Of a stretch of DNA of 64,000 nt, positions 1-11,342 are shown piece by piece. Source of the DNA: Pseudeuparius sepicola (taxonomy: Eukaryota > Arthropoda > Insecta > Coleoptera > Anthribidae); the NCBI GenBank assembly GCA_963920635.1, contig OY987304.1, positions 36,890,365-36,954,364 of the forward strand. Direction: 5' to 3'. The translations under genes were made by a program, and so were the position numbers. The notes below the pieces were generated by a model. That model saw nothing but the letters and a program-made list of their open reading frames with translations, made no database searches and was not told the DNA's origin. The stretch's first letter is position 1, and each line of letters begins with the position of its first letter.

Positions 1-1599
1 AATCCCAATGCTAAGAAAATACCACTCCTGCTGGGCAGACCTGGTATTTTCTGCTTTGGGATTATAATTCGTAACATTAACGAAAGGTATTATCGATAAT
101 GAGAACACCACTTGTTATAATACCCTGAAAATACCTAATGGTTTTCACACACAGATTATTTTACTACTTACTTATTAATCCACTACGCTATACTATAGAT
201 CCCCAGCCGCAGGTAGTAAAAATACTGTATAAGCCTAATTTAATTTTTTATGGTGAAGTTTTGAGAAAATGTGGGAAACCTATCCAAGTTACGACTGTCT
301 AGAAACTTGGCAACGAATTTAGGCATGTGTCCGCTTTAAATTTGCCACTAAAACTATTCTATCTAATCTAAACTAACTTAAAATTCCAGGAAGATAGACT
401 TGACATAAATTTGGACTCTGACCAAAAATAAACATTCCCTAATGCAAACTAACATTATCATTCATCTCGCCTACATACTTGCAAACCCTTACCCTTTAGG
501 GTCACACAACTTCTAAATATGATGTGGTTGTACACCCGGGGAAGGACGATCTTGGTTGGTATAAGAGTGTTACTTATTGTATACTATACTAACAAAAGAG
601 GAAATTAATAATTTATTATTATCGTGAAATGGATAGGTATTGCAAGAAGTAATTTCCCCAAAAATGTGTTTTATTAATTTATGATAAACTGTCGAGAACT
701 GTTTTCTAACTTAATAAAAAAGGAAGTTGCACTCTATAGTATATACCTACGTCGTGTTTCAATTTTTGAATAACTAAACTTTGAGAAACAATAGAACCTT
801 GGAAAATAGTGCCACATTCTCCTATATACTTTGGGGGTCCCTAAAGGAATTTACAGGGTGTTAAAGATATCAAGAAAAATATATTTTTTAATATCTCCGA
901 AATGAATGAATCTGTTTAAAACAAATATGGTACACTTATTACTCCTATAAATAGGCTGACCCAAAACTGTGAAATATCTGCCTAATCGAAAAACTAGTGG
1001 CGAAGATGTAGATATTTAGTGATGTTAATTTGAGAAGAAATTAGTCCAATCTCATTGCACCGAAAAAAAAATTCATATTTTTTCATATTTCCTACTGTTT
1101 TATGGTCAGTTACTTAAATTTAGTACACATAACATTATATGAAAGGAAATCCTGTTTTTAGAAAAAAAGAAGACCAAAATCTAAGAGAATGTTTTTTAGC
1201 AGAGTAGAAAGTAGATAAGAGTTATTTTTACGTTAGCAGTTTACTCTACACTTAGGGTTTATATAATATTAAGTTTTGGTCCTACTTTTTCCAAAAAAAA
1301 AACAGGTTTCTTTACCATGTTATTATTTTATGTGTATTACCATGAAACCGAAGCAGATACGAAAAACAAATGAATAATACTTTTTTGTGGGAAAATGAAA
1401 AGGCACATCCGAAATTTATGACGCTTTTTGGGGCTGAACTACTTTACAGATATTTCATAATTTTGTGTCAACTTATACTTATAAGTACATACCACATTTG
1501 GTTTGATTAAATTTAGTAGTTATAGAGATATCAAGAAATATTTTTATTTTTTCTGTTACTTCATTAGAGTGTCTCAAAGACATTAAGTTTATGAGAGAA
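1..1599. other. AT-rich non-coding stretch
   Basis: No coding region is visible. The stretch is AT-rich with poly-A and poly-T runs. An ACAGGGTG word at 853-860 resembles the terminal motif of TA-flanked hairpin elements elsewhere in the window, but no matching right end was found. Confidence 0.6.
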
Positions 1600-1603
1600 G
1601 GTA

Positions 1604-1684
1604 TAGCATTATTTTTCTATAGTTCTATTATTCTTATAGTTCTATTACTCTTAAAGTTCTATTATTTCTCGAAGTTTATCAATT
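1604..1684. repeat. Imperfect short tandem repeat (~17 bp unit)
   Basis: About four consecutive degenerate copies of TAGTTCTATTATTCT occur just left of the tandem duplication. A short ATG-initiated frame crosses them, but its composition is dictated by the repeat. Confidence 0.55.
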
Positions 1685-2237
1685 CAAAACCTAAACACCC
1701 TGGATTTTGGATATGTTCATTGCCACAACATTGTTACAATATTGTCACAGCGTCTTTTTCTTTTTTCTTGTAAGGATTTTCCGGTGCACCTCACCGAAAG
1801 ACGCAGATAGGTTGGCTAAGTGGAATAGGAAATAGCATAATGCGGTGAGCATTTACCATCCAACGCCATCTAGCTGGTACTGTCAAAACCAAAGCAATGT
1901 GAGTGTGTATATATCGACCGGTCGATCGACATATAAAAAGAACTCGGCAAGGCGGCGCGGCGCGGTGGAAAAAACCAGAAGAAGCATAAATACGGGGAGC
2001 CAAGAAACTCGTTTGATTCATCATCATATCTTCTAATATATAGAAATCAACAAGGATCGAATCGTGAGTTTCAATCCTCGTGTGCTTACGTCTATAGCCA
2101 AACGATGATTAAACAAAATGAATATTTAGTGTCCCCATTATAATTTTAAAAGAATTGGCTCGTGGCATATGGGACAAAATGCCTTGGTAATTGGCAACAC
2201 CAAACTAGTTTCCAATATCTAATGGAAATTATGTATG

Positions 2238-2311
2238 GATCTTTCGGAGGTGTGCAGACCACGACAGGTACCACCTGTTTCGGGCTTGTTGGCCCTCATC
2301 AGGCAGACGTT
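2238..2311 (-). ncRNA. Second hammerhead motif, minus strand, stem I truncated
   Basis: This is the inverted copy of the plus-strand motif. On the minus strand it reads CTGATGA (complement of 2296-2302), the same GGGC/GCCC stem II, GAAAC, and a stem III ACAGGT/ACCTGT closed by a GGT loop, with cleavage predicted at the base complementary to 2263. Stem III is better closed than in the plus copy. The outer half of stem I is missing because the upstream flank belongs to a different arm, so only about four basal pairs remain. It may be weakly active or dead. Confidence 0.55.
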
Positions 2312-2510
2312 TCTTGACTCCCCGTATGTATGCTTCTTCTGGTTTTTTTCACCGCGCCGCGCCGCCTTGTCGAGTTCTTTTTATATGTCGATCGACCGGT
2401 CGATATATACACACTCACATTGCTTTGGTTTTGGCAGTACCAGCTAGATGGCGTTGGATGGTAAATGCTCACCGCATTATGCTATTTCCTATTCCACTTA
2501 GCCAACGTAT

Positions 2511-2606
2511 CTGGGTCTTTCGGTGAGGTGCGCTACGTCTGCCTGATGAGGGCCAACAAGCCCGAAACAGGTACCTGTCGTGGTCTGCACACCTCCGAAA
2601 GACCCA
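2511..2606 (+). ncRNA. Candidate type I hammerhead ribozyme
   Basis: The catalytic core is complete: CTGATGA at 2543-2549, then stem II GGGC/GCCC (2550-2553 with 2560-2563) closed by loop CAACAA, then GAA at 2564-2566. Stem III is the self-complementary ACAGGTACCTGT at 2567-2578, followed by C2579 as the predicted cleavage base. Stem I is long. C2539-C2542 pair with G2580-G2583 through two wobbles. After an internal loop, 2526-2533 pair with 2587-2594 with one mismatch, and 2512-2523 pair perfectly with 2595-2606 after a TG bulge. An internal loop in stem I facing the stem II loop is the layout of natural fast hammerheads. Such motifs are known from Penelope-like elements and retrozymes; no Penelope protein is visible here. 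Confidence 0.75.
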
Positions 2607-3518
2607 TACATAATTTCCATTAGATATTGGAAACTAGTTTGGTGTTGCCAATTACCAAGGCATTTTGTCCCATATGCCACGAGCCAATTCTTTTAAAATT
2701 ATAATGGGGACACTAAATATTCATTTTGATTATTTCTTTAAGGACGGAAATAAAACGTCATCACCTCGCGACGACCTTCATTTGACCGTGTTCCTAACTA
2801 GGATAAATGTTGCTAAAACAGAAATTGGGTACTGGAGTGCAAAAATTGCGCAAGTGTCTGTAATATGGCCCTGGAGTTGGAGAGCGGCCATTGGTACAGA
2901 GCGAGAATAAAAAGTAATGTTTCGCCTTGCTAAAATAAGTTTCCGTTCCTTATAAGTTGTTTTGTTGCCTGGCAAGGTCGTTGGTGGGAAGCAGGGGTCT
3001 AGGGGGAGGCAGGCGACACCGACCCCCTTTTTTATACAAATAACAGCACATCGCTCCCATCCTGGCGTATTTTGGGATTGAAACTGTGAATTGTTAAACA
3101 CAAAATAATAATATGAATATTTACGCTCCTTTATTTTTATATATTTTTTCATAGTTATTAAGAATATTGTTGAGTAAAATATTAAGTAAGAGGACTACCT
3201 ACCGGCTGTCAAATCTACTGTCATGACATAATAATTCTCCCTCAAAACCGCATGAATGATCACAATACTTACCCTAACTGACATTTAGAATTTATGTCAC
3301 TATAGTTTTATCTTTTATCCTTCCATTAACTTTTCATTAAGTACTTAATATTGATAAACCGAAAGAAATTAAAATTCTGTTGTATTTGATCCAAAGTTGA
3401 CGTAAAGTTGTGAATTTTGTTAGATACGTGAAATACCTACTGTTTGCCGATATCTTAATATATGTATTATTTTGGCATACATTTAGAGTAATGGAAAATG
3501 TAATGTAAATAAATTTAT

Positions 3519-3572
3519 AGGTACTACCATAGAAGAATTTACGTAGTAGGTAGATTCTTCTATGGTACTACC
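3519..3572. repeat. Perfect short hairpin
   Basis: AGGTACTACCATAGAAGAAT and its reverse complement flank a 14-base loop, giving a 20-bp stem. It lies in the block absent from the second duplication copy. It is too short and too perfect for a typical insect pre-miRNA and is more likely a recent palindromic insertion. Confidence 0.65.
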
Positions 3573-6458
3573 TAAATGCTTGCCGGCCGCTACATCAACT
3601 TTGTGTCAAACATAATAGAATTTTAAAGCGTTAATATAATTTTCTTTTGAAAAAGACATATTCTTATCGATATTTTTTAGTAATAATAAAAAGTTAATAA
3701 AATTATAGAAATATACTCGTATATTATGTTGTATAGCTAGTGATGACTTTTTAAAATTTTAAGAAATTTTATAAATATGAAATGGACGCTTATGTAACAT
3801 TAAAATAGAAACGACTTTTTCAAGTTAAACGTTTTGAAATTGTAAGAAATAAGCCAATTTTTAGGGATTTTATTTTATAAATATAATTTTTGAGAGATAG
3901 CGAAAGTCACGTGACTACATTTGACTCGGTTATTTTTCCTCGTTTTTAATCGAAAGGTAACCCCAAAGTTAACTACATATGTGTTCTATTATTATCCGTT
4001 AAAAAGAAAAATATGTTTAAATTAATAAAAAGATACATTTTGCACCATCTACATTTTTTCCAAAAAGGTTTTTTGGTTATAACTTTTGTTTGACGTTCGA
4101 TTGTTTTTTTCCAAACGACATTACATTGTTTGGAAAAAACTGCAACAAACTGGTTTTTAAATCATTAATTTGTCTCAAAAAATACGGAATGGTTAAATTG
4201 AATGTTCCTATCACCTTCAGGCGGACACCCTGTACCTAATAAAAATATTATTAAAAAAATAATAGTACTTTTTGAAATTGAGCCCATGTGTTGACAGGTG
4301 GCCATGATTACAGCCCAAAAGTAAAGTTACACACATTGTTTAATGTGCTTTTTGAACCTAACAAAAAAAAGTTTATCAAAATCGGTAAACAAATAAAGAT
4401 ATTTTACCAGGGTGGTAACTCCTTAACGGAGGTCACACTGTAGATGTTTAACATCAATATATCGTTTTCTCTTTTCATTTTTTATTTTCGAGATATGTAT
4501 TTATCTTAATTATTGCGTTACCTACTTAAAATGTGTGTTTGAATGTAGTGTTAATGCAAACGAAGAAACACCTTATGTACACATAAAAGACCATGTTTCA
4601 TTTCATTGAAAAAACTAAACATAATTTTGTAGAACTTTTAAGCCAGCAATACCAGCGCAATACTATACCTACAGAAAATGTGCCGAATCGCATTCTTTAA
4701 CTAAAGATATGCCTTTAACAGTAAAAAACACAGTAGACATTCAAGTGACCTTGAAAACGTCGTCTGCCTACAAGTGAAAACGTGCGTCTTACATTGCACC
4801 TCGTAATATGCTTCAACTTTTATGTGATTTTTTTGTGATTTTCGTTTTTGAGATATTCATAATAGCTGCATTTATTAAAATGGAACACCAGGTATAGATA
4901 AATTTCGACATACCTATACATATAGAGACATAGACATGAATCCTCCCCTAATGTCAGTTTATATCCTAACGATTGTGTGTTCCTCGCGAAAAATACATAA
5001 CGGCGACATAACTATAAGAACATAACAGTACCCAACCCACATGTATGTATAAATAATGCAAAGTCAACTAAAGCAGTTTTTAGTGCCGCCGTGTACCTTT
5101 TAAGCTAAAAATCAATGAACCATTGCTAAAAAGAGAGGGGTTAAAATCACAGATCGGAGTCTACGAGGGTCTCCCGAATATACCTTTTGAAGTTTTATAT
5201 TATTTTAATATTAAAAATTCGCAATTCATTCAAAAAGTAATCAGACAGCTTAGTTGATTAAATATTATATCGCCAAAACGTAAAATCGATCATATGAACA
5301 TAATATATGTAATTATTAAACGGGACCTGTAACAACAGCGTCAACCGTTCATCGATCGTCTGTTTTTCGCGCCATCTGATAAATAATAGCTGCACTTTTG
5401 CATTCCCGCTGCATAATTTAAGGGGTATTTTGCCTATGTTTTTTATTTACAACAAGACTGGATAATTACAATGTTTATTACCGTGTTTTTGTTCCGAGCA
5501 TATTCCGAAACCTATGCCAATCTTAACGAAGGTAAAATTCCGGCTCAATAGACAAAATAGACGAATTTATGCCGGCATAAAGTTTGAAATTAAAAAAAAA
5601 ATCTCGCCCATAACTTTTAAACTAGTGTCATTAGTATCTATGGATATTTTAAAAATACCCGTGTTTTTTGTAATCCTTTGAAATTCGCTACTTTTTCCAG
5701 TTAGTTGGAAATAAAAATACATTGATACAGGCAACCAAACATACAATGGCGAGCCCCCCCTTAAACATAGTAGGTATATACCTTATTAGCCTTGCTTATG
5801 TATGCGCAACTATCTTGATATCAGGAGCGGCGGAAGCCACCAGCCTACCTTGTTAGCAGGATGCGGCTGGTACAACCAGTCTCCTGCCGCGAGCCATTGT
5901 TTCCTGCTCAACTTAAACTCGGACAAATTGCAGGAAGGCAGCTACACACTCCGGGGAATTTAGCCGAGCCATCAGACTTTCCCCAACTTCAAGCAGGTGT
6001 AATATAAAATCCATTAAGCACCTCGCAACTTCGCCATTTTTGTAAAACTCTCATGATTTACTGTGTGTTATATTGTACACTAACCTGCACTAGACGTTTT
6101 AAGAGTATATCAATTTGTAACTAAATCAAGGCTTTAAATCAGTATCACCTATTCATAGGGTATCGATCGCAGTAGGTTTACAGCACGCCAATTATTTTAA
6201 ATGGTTCAATCAAAATTTATTGGACAATTTAGGTCTTAAAAATTCATTTATGGATGGGTTTTGATAGTCTATAAGAACGGTCTTCTTTTGTCACTAATAA
6301 CGTGTTTGAATATTATATCTTGTCTACAGGTTATTCAATAAACCAGTGCCTACAACAGACTTAGTTTCTAAATTAATTAGTAAATAATAAAATATTTTTG
6401 CTTCATATTCGATCGTTGATGTAACTTCACAAATAAAATTGAAAATAAAAAAAACCTT

Positions 6459-8938
6459 GGATTTTGGATATGTTCATTGCCACAACATTGTTACAATATT
6501 GTCACAGCGTCTTTTTCTTTTTTCTTGTAAGGATTTTCCGGTGCACCTCACCGAAAGACGCAGATAGGTTGGCTAAGTGGAATAGGAAATAGCATAATGC
6601 GGTGAGCATTTACCATCCAACGCCATCTAGCTGGTACTGTCAAAACCAAAGCAATGTGAGTGTCCGAAAGACCCATACATAATTTCCATTAGATATTGGA
6701 AACTAGTTTGGTGTTGCCAATTACCAAGGCATTTTGTCCCATATGCCACGAGCCAATTCTTTTAAAATTATAATGGGGACACTAAATATTCATTTTGATT
6801 ATTTCTTTAAGGACGGAAATAAAACGTCATCACCTCGCGACGACCTTCATTTGACCGTGTTCCTAACTAGGATAAATGTTGCTAAAACAGAAATTGGGTA
6901 CTGGAGTGCAAAAATTGCGCAAGTGTCTGTAATATGGCCCTGGAGTTGGAGAGCGGCCATTGGTACAGAGCGAGAATAAAAAGTAATGTTTCGCCTTGCT
7001 AAAATAAGTTTCCGTTCCTTATAAGTTGTTTTGTTGCCTGGCAAGGTCGTTGGTGGGAAGCAGGGGTCTAGGGGGAGGCAGGCGACACCGACCCCCTTTT
7101 TTATACAAATAACAGCACATCGCTCCCATCCTGGCGTATTTTGGGATTGAAACTGTGAATTGTTAAACACAAAATAATAATATGAATATTTACGCTCCTT
7201 TATTTTTATATATTTTTTCATAGTTATTAAGAATATTGTTGAGTAAAATATTAAGTAAGAGGACTACCTACCGGCTGTCAAATCTACTGTCATGACATAA
7301 TAATTCTCCCTCAAAACCGCATGAATGATCACAATACTTACCCTAACTGACATTTAGAATTTATGTCACTATAGTTTTATCTTTTATCCTTCCATTAACT
7401 TTTCATTAAGTACTTAATATTGATAAACCGAAAGAAATTAACTTAATTAACGATTGTGTGTTCCTCGCGAAAAATACATAACGGCGACATAACTATAAGA
7501 ACATAACAGTACCCAACCCACATGTATGTATAAATAATGCAAAGTCAACTAAAGCAGTTTTTAGTGCCGCCGTGTACCTTTTAAGCTAAAAATCAATGAA
7601 CCATTGCTAAAAAGAGAGGGGTTAAAATCACAGATCGGAGTCTACGAGGGTCTCCCGAATATACCTTTTGAAGTTTTATATTATTTTAATATTAAAAATT
7701 CGCAATTCATTCAAAAAGTAATCAGACAGCTTAGTTGATTAAATATTATATCGCCAAAACGTAAAATCGATCATATGAACATAATATATGTAATTATTAA
7801 ACGGGACCTGTAACAACAGCGTCAACCGTTCATCGATCGTCTGTTTTTCGCGCCATCTGATAAATAATAGCTGCACTTTTGCATTCCCGCTGCATAATTT
7901 AAGGGGTATTTTGCCTATGTTTTTTATTTACAACAAGACTGGATAATTACAATGTTTATTACCGTGTTTTTGTTCCGAGCATATTCCGAAACCTATGCCA
8001 ATCTTAACGAAGGTAAAATTCCGGCTCAATAGACAAAATAGACGAATTTATGCCGGCATAAAGTTTGAAATTAAAAAAAAAATCTCGCCCATAACTTTTA
8101 AACTAGTGTCATTAGTATCTATGGATATTTTAAAAATACCCGTGTTTTTTGTAATCCTTTGAAATTCGCTACTTTTTCCAGTTAGTTGGAAATAAAAATA
8201 CATTGATACAGGCAACCAAACATACAATGGCGAGCCCCCCCTTAAACATAGTAGGTATATACCTTATTAGCCTTGCTTATGTATGCGCAACTATCTTGAT
8301 ATCAGGAGCGGCGGAAGCCACCAGCCTACCTTGTTAGCAGGATGCGGCTGGTACAACCAGTCTCCTGCCGCGAGCCATTGTTTCCTGCTCAACTTAAACT
8401 CGGACAAATTGCAGGAAGGCAGCTACACACTCCGGGGAATTTAGCCGAGCCATCAGACTTTCCCCAACTTCAAGCAGGTGTAATATAAAATCCATTAAGC
8501 ACCTCGCAACTTCGCCATTTTTGTAAAACTCTCATGATTTACTGTGTGTTATATTGTACACTAACCTGCACTAGACGTTTTAAGAGTATATCAATTTGTA
8601 ACTAAATCAAGGCTTTAAATCAGTATCACCTATTCATAGGGTATCGATCGCAGTAGGTTTACAGCACGCCAATTATTTTAAATGGTTCAATCAAAATTTA
8701 TTGGACAATTTAGGTCTTAAAAATTCATTTATGGATGGGTTTTGATAGTCTATAAGAACGGTCTTCTTTTGTCACTAATAACGTGTTTGAATATTATATC
8801 TTGTCTACAGGTTATTCAATAAACCAGTGCCTACAACAGACTTAGTTTCTAAATTAATTAGTAAATAATAAAATATTTTTGCTTCATATTCGATCGTTGA
8901 TGTAACTTCACAAATAAAATTGAAAATAAAAAAAACCT
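6459..8938 (+). repeat. Tandem duplication, second (shortened) copy
   Basis: This copy of 1702-6457 lacks two internal blocks of about 0.69 and 1.59 kb. The first junction joins GAGTGT directly to CCGAAAG with at most one base of homology. The second carries about six filler bases between GAAATTA and TAACGATTG. Filler and minimal homology suggest end-joining deletion in this copy rather than clean insertion into the other. The lost first block contains the core of the fold-back and both ribozyme motifs. The lack of visible divergence means a very recent duplication, or two haplotypes wrongly placed in series by assembly. Confidence 0.88.
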
Positions 8939-9288
8939 TTTAAAGACAAGCTTTTATTTAAGCCATGTACTAAAACGAATAAAATAAGTTTAGGTTTTCG
9001 TTAAGATAATTCAATTCCAAATTGCGACAAGTTTTTGAAAATTGAAAAGCTGGTCGCGCGAAATGTTGATGAAAGAAGGTACCAATAATTAATTTTATTG
9101 GTCAGTGATTGGTTGATAAGCAAGTACCTATTTGCCAAAGTGTGCATTTTTTCTTTACAATTCGCGCAACAAGCTTTTCAATAATTTGCAAAAAGTTGTC
9201 GCAATATGGAAGTGAATTATGTTAACGAAAACCTAAACTTATTTCATTCGTTTTAGTACATGGCTTAAATAAAAGCTTGTTTTAAAAC
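8938..9288. mobile_element. Hairpin MITE with ~125-bp terminal inverted repeats
   Basis: Left arm 8938-9061 and right arm 9171-9288 are reverse complements with few mismatches; both contain AAGCTTTTATTTAAGCC or its complement near the outer end. The ~110-bp loop has no coding potential. The element abuts the right end of the tandem duplication. No clear target duplication was found. Confidence 0.75.
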
Positions 9289-9375
9289 GTTTTTTTTTAT
9301 TTTCAATTTTATCTTGTGCCTCTTAGTACCTACCTATTTGATTCCCATGTCAGGAGGGTAGTAAAGAAATTTAGT

Positions 9376-10023
9376 CCGCCATCTTGGGCGGACCCATGTT
9401 GGGTATCAAATAGGTAATCCGCCATCTTGTAGCGGCGGCCATATGGAATTTATTGTGTAGTCGCTAACATGATTTCTTTTACTCTTCAAGCCCTTACATT
9501 TGATACCCATATTAAAAGGATTGAAAAGAAACGCAATCCGCCATCTTGGAGCGGCGGCCATATTGAATTTAGTGTGATGTCACTAATTTTTTCGTTTTCT
9601 ACTCTTCAAGCCCCTTCACTTGATACCCATATTAAGGGGGTTGACAAAAAATACATCATCCGCCATCTTGGAGCGGCGGCCATATCGAATTTAGTGTGAT
9701 GTAACTAACTTTCTCGTTTTCTCCTTTTCAAGCCTTTGATACCTACATTAAGGGGGTTGACAAAAAATACATCATCCGCCATCTTGGAGCGGCGGCCATA
9801 TCGAATTTAGTGTGATGTAACTAACTTTCTCGTTTTCTCCTTTTCAAGCCTTTGATACCTACATTAAGGGGGTTGACAAAAAATACATCATCCGCCATCT
9901 TGGAGCGGCGGCCATATCGAATTTAGTGTGATGTAACTAACTTTCTCGTTTTCTCCTTTTCAAGCCTTTGATACCTACATTAAGGGGGTTGACAAAAAAT
10001 ACATCATCCGCCATCTTGGAGCG
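9376..10023 (+). repeat. 116-bp minisatellite carrying CCGCCATCTTGG motifs
   Basis: CCGCCATCTT begins at 9376, 9419, 9538, 9660, 9776, 9892 and 10008. The last three spacings are each exactly 116 bp with units that look identical; earlier units (119 and 122 bp) are diverged. Each full unit also carries a second GCCAT in GCGGCCATAT. CCGCCATCTT is the classic YY1/Pho-type binding word (CGCCATNTT). The array shows the usual gradient of old units on one side and homogenised units on the other. The frame at 9469-9699 is a by-product of the repeat. Confidence 0.85.
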
Positions 10024-10571
10024 GCCGTCATTTTGAAAGTATAACAATATTGGGTATTGCACAGTGCATTGTCACCGGAACTAAAGGTGTATGCAAAATT
10101 TCAGCTCAATCGGATGTCAGGAAGTGGTTCTAAGTCAGCTTGCAAGATTTGACCCACACTAACAGGTGAAGTTAAATAAAAGCTTGTAATATTTTAAACA
10201 TGCACAAATAATAATAACTATATTTTCGGAGTAGTGTTCACGGAGAAATAGTACTTTACCCTATAGACAAGATATAACTAAACCACTAATAAACAAATGG
10301 CATTGTAAAACCAATATTTGTAGGTATATGTGCATGGGCTGATTCCATTTTTCTTATAGGGATCGGAGATCGGGAAAACATTTTCCGTGCACTATGCTTC
10401 CGTACGCTAGCTTGAAAATGTCTATTTTACATTATTACTAATACAAATGAAAATTAGGTGTTTTCAAAGAAGTATAATAGAAAAGTATTCCCTGCCGCAC
10501 TCATAAACAGTAAAATATGAGAGTGACAAAATTGACACCCGCCAACAAAATTAGTGCTGAAATAGTATATT
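10024..10571. other. Non-coding stretch
   Basis: No gene is visible. A segment around 10440-10480 (GGTGTTTTCAAAGAA word) resembles one near 36635-36665, so part of this stretch is a dispersed repeat. Confidence 0.5.
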
Positions 10572-10690
10572 TCCTAACAAGTGCGGAAAGTGCCACTTTT
10601 CCGCACGCGATTGCAGTTGGCTGAACGACGCGTAGCGGAGTTCAGCCAAGCAATCGAGTGTGGAAAAGACACTTTCCGCAAGAGTTAGGA
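10572..10690. repeat. 119-base imperfect hairpin with GTGCGGAAAGTG arms
   Basis: CCTAACAAGTGCGGAAAGTG at the left pairs with CACTTTCCGCAAGAGTTAGG at the right. Further in, GATTG and TTGGCTGAAC pair with GTTCAGCCAA and CAATC around a GC-rich loop of about 13 bases. The nested pairing resembles a structured RNA or a cruciform-forming element. Confidence 0.7.
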
Positions 10691-10701
10691 ACACTATTTT
10701 T

Positions 10702-10894
10702 CTACAAGCGTGCGGAAAAGTAAGACACTTTTCCGCACGCATTTATTTTTCCGCACGCATTTACTTTTCCGCACGCATTTTAGTTTAGAAAGTGTTTCTA
10801 GTGCGGAAAAGTACTTTTCCGCACTAGTGCGGAAAAGTGACACTTTCTAAACTAAAATGCGTGCGGAAAAGTGTACTTTTACGCACGCTTGTAG
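10702..10894. repeat. Palindromic cluster of GTGCGGAAAAGT words
   Basis: The ends CTACAAGCGTGCGGAAAAGT and ACTTTTACGCACGCTTGTAG are inverted copies. Inside lie several further copies of GTGCGGAAAAGT in both orientations, including head-to-head and tail-to-tail pairs. Together with the adjacent hairpin, about 13 copies fall within 320 bp. Short frames here reflect the repeat. Confidence 0.75.
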
Positions 10895-11342
10895 AAAAAA
10901 TCATTTTTTGTACTTTCTATTTAGGAGAACACAGTTTAAAAACATTGTTTTCATTTCAAAAACACATTTTTTTGTGTCCACCACTAGTATCCCGGAAACT
11001 CCGAGAAATAACATCGGTCAAATTAGACTTCCACCAGTGCCGGAAAGGCGGGGGTCAATAATTATAATATTTTTTATTAAAAAAATTATATGCCCCTGGA
11101 AATGTAATCTTTTTTGCCTTCACTAAATTTCCCAATCAATTCTAAGAAAAAAATATATTTTTATCTGTTTTATAAAAATGCAGGTATCTACCGTTTTTGA
11201 AAAATTAATTTTTGTGCGTCTCAATTTTTTTTGCAGAATTAAATCAAAGTATGTCTAGGCTTTTGAGATTTCGCACAACTATAGGTATTTAATTTTTAAT
11301 TCTGAATTTTAAAAATTGGTTTAAAAATAAAGTGCCCTTTAT
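10895..11342. other. Non-coding stretch
   Basis: AT-rich sequence without a recognisable gene or clear repeat structure, ending at the next hairpin element. Confidence 0.5.

Larger units (their letters stand above)
1783..2735. mobile_element. Fold-back element with two overlapping inverted-repeat pairs
   Basis: Segment 1783-2008 is the inverted copy of 2309-2534, and segment 2112-2308 is the inverted copy of 2535-2735. The order is arm A reversed, a ~100-bp spacer, arm B reversed, arm A, arm B. The arms are nearly identical, so RNA from either strand could fold into long duplexes. No transposase or target duplication is evident. A self-complementary ATCGACCGGTCGAT word lies in both A arms. 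Short frames here are arm by-products. The junction of A and B on the plus strand forms the hammerhead motif at 2511-2606. Confidence 0.8.
1702..6457 (+). repeat. Tandem duplication, first (long) copy
   Basis: This block recurs immediately downstream at 6459-8938 in the same orientation. Matching segments are 1702-1906 to 6459-6663, 2594-3372 to 6663-7441, and 4967-6457 to 7448-8938. By eye the segments are identical. Blocks 1907-2593 and 3373-4966 are present only here. The long copy contains a fold-back element, hammerhead motifs, a small hairpin at 3519-3572 and otherwise AT-rich non-coding DNA. Frames at 2665-2910 (+) and 2778-3152 (-) overlap antisense to each other and are probably not genes. 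A CACCCTGTA word at 4226-4234 resembles a hairpin-element end. Confidence 0.9.

Noticed and set aside
2665..3152. Overlapping sense and antisense frames (81 and 124 codons), repeated at 6734-7221
   Set aside because: They are duplicated only because the DNA is duplicated, have no recognisable domain and overlap antisense; not called as genes.
3519..3572. Candidate microRNA precursor
   Set aside because: Stem is perfect and only 20 bp with a small loop, unlike insect pre-miRNAs.
9376..10023. CRISPR-like array
   Set aside because: Units are contiguous 116-bp tandem repeats without short repeats and unique spacers, in a eukaryotic context.
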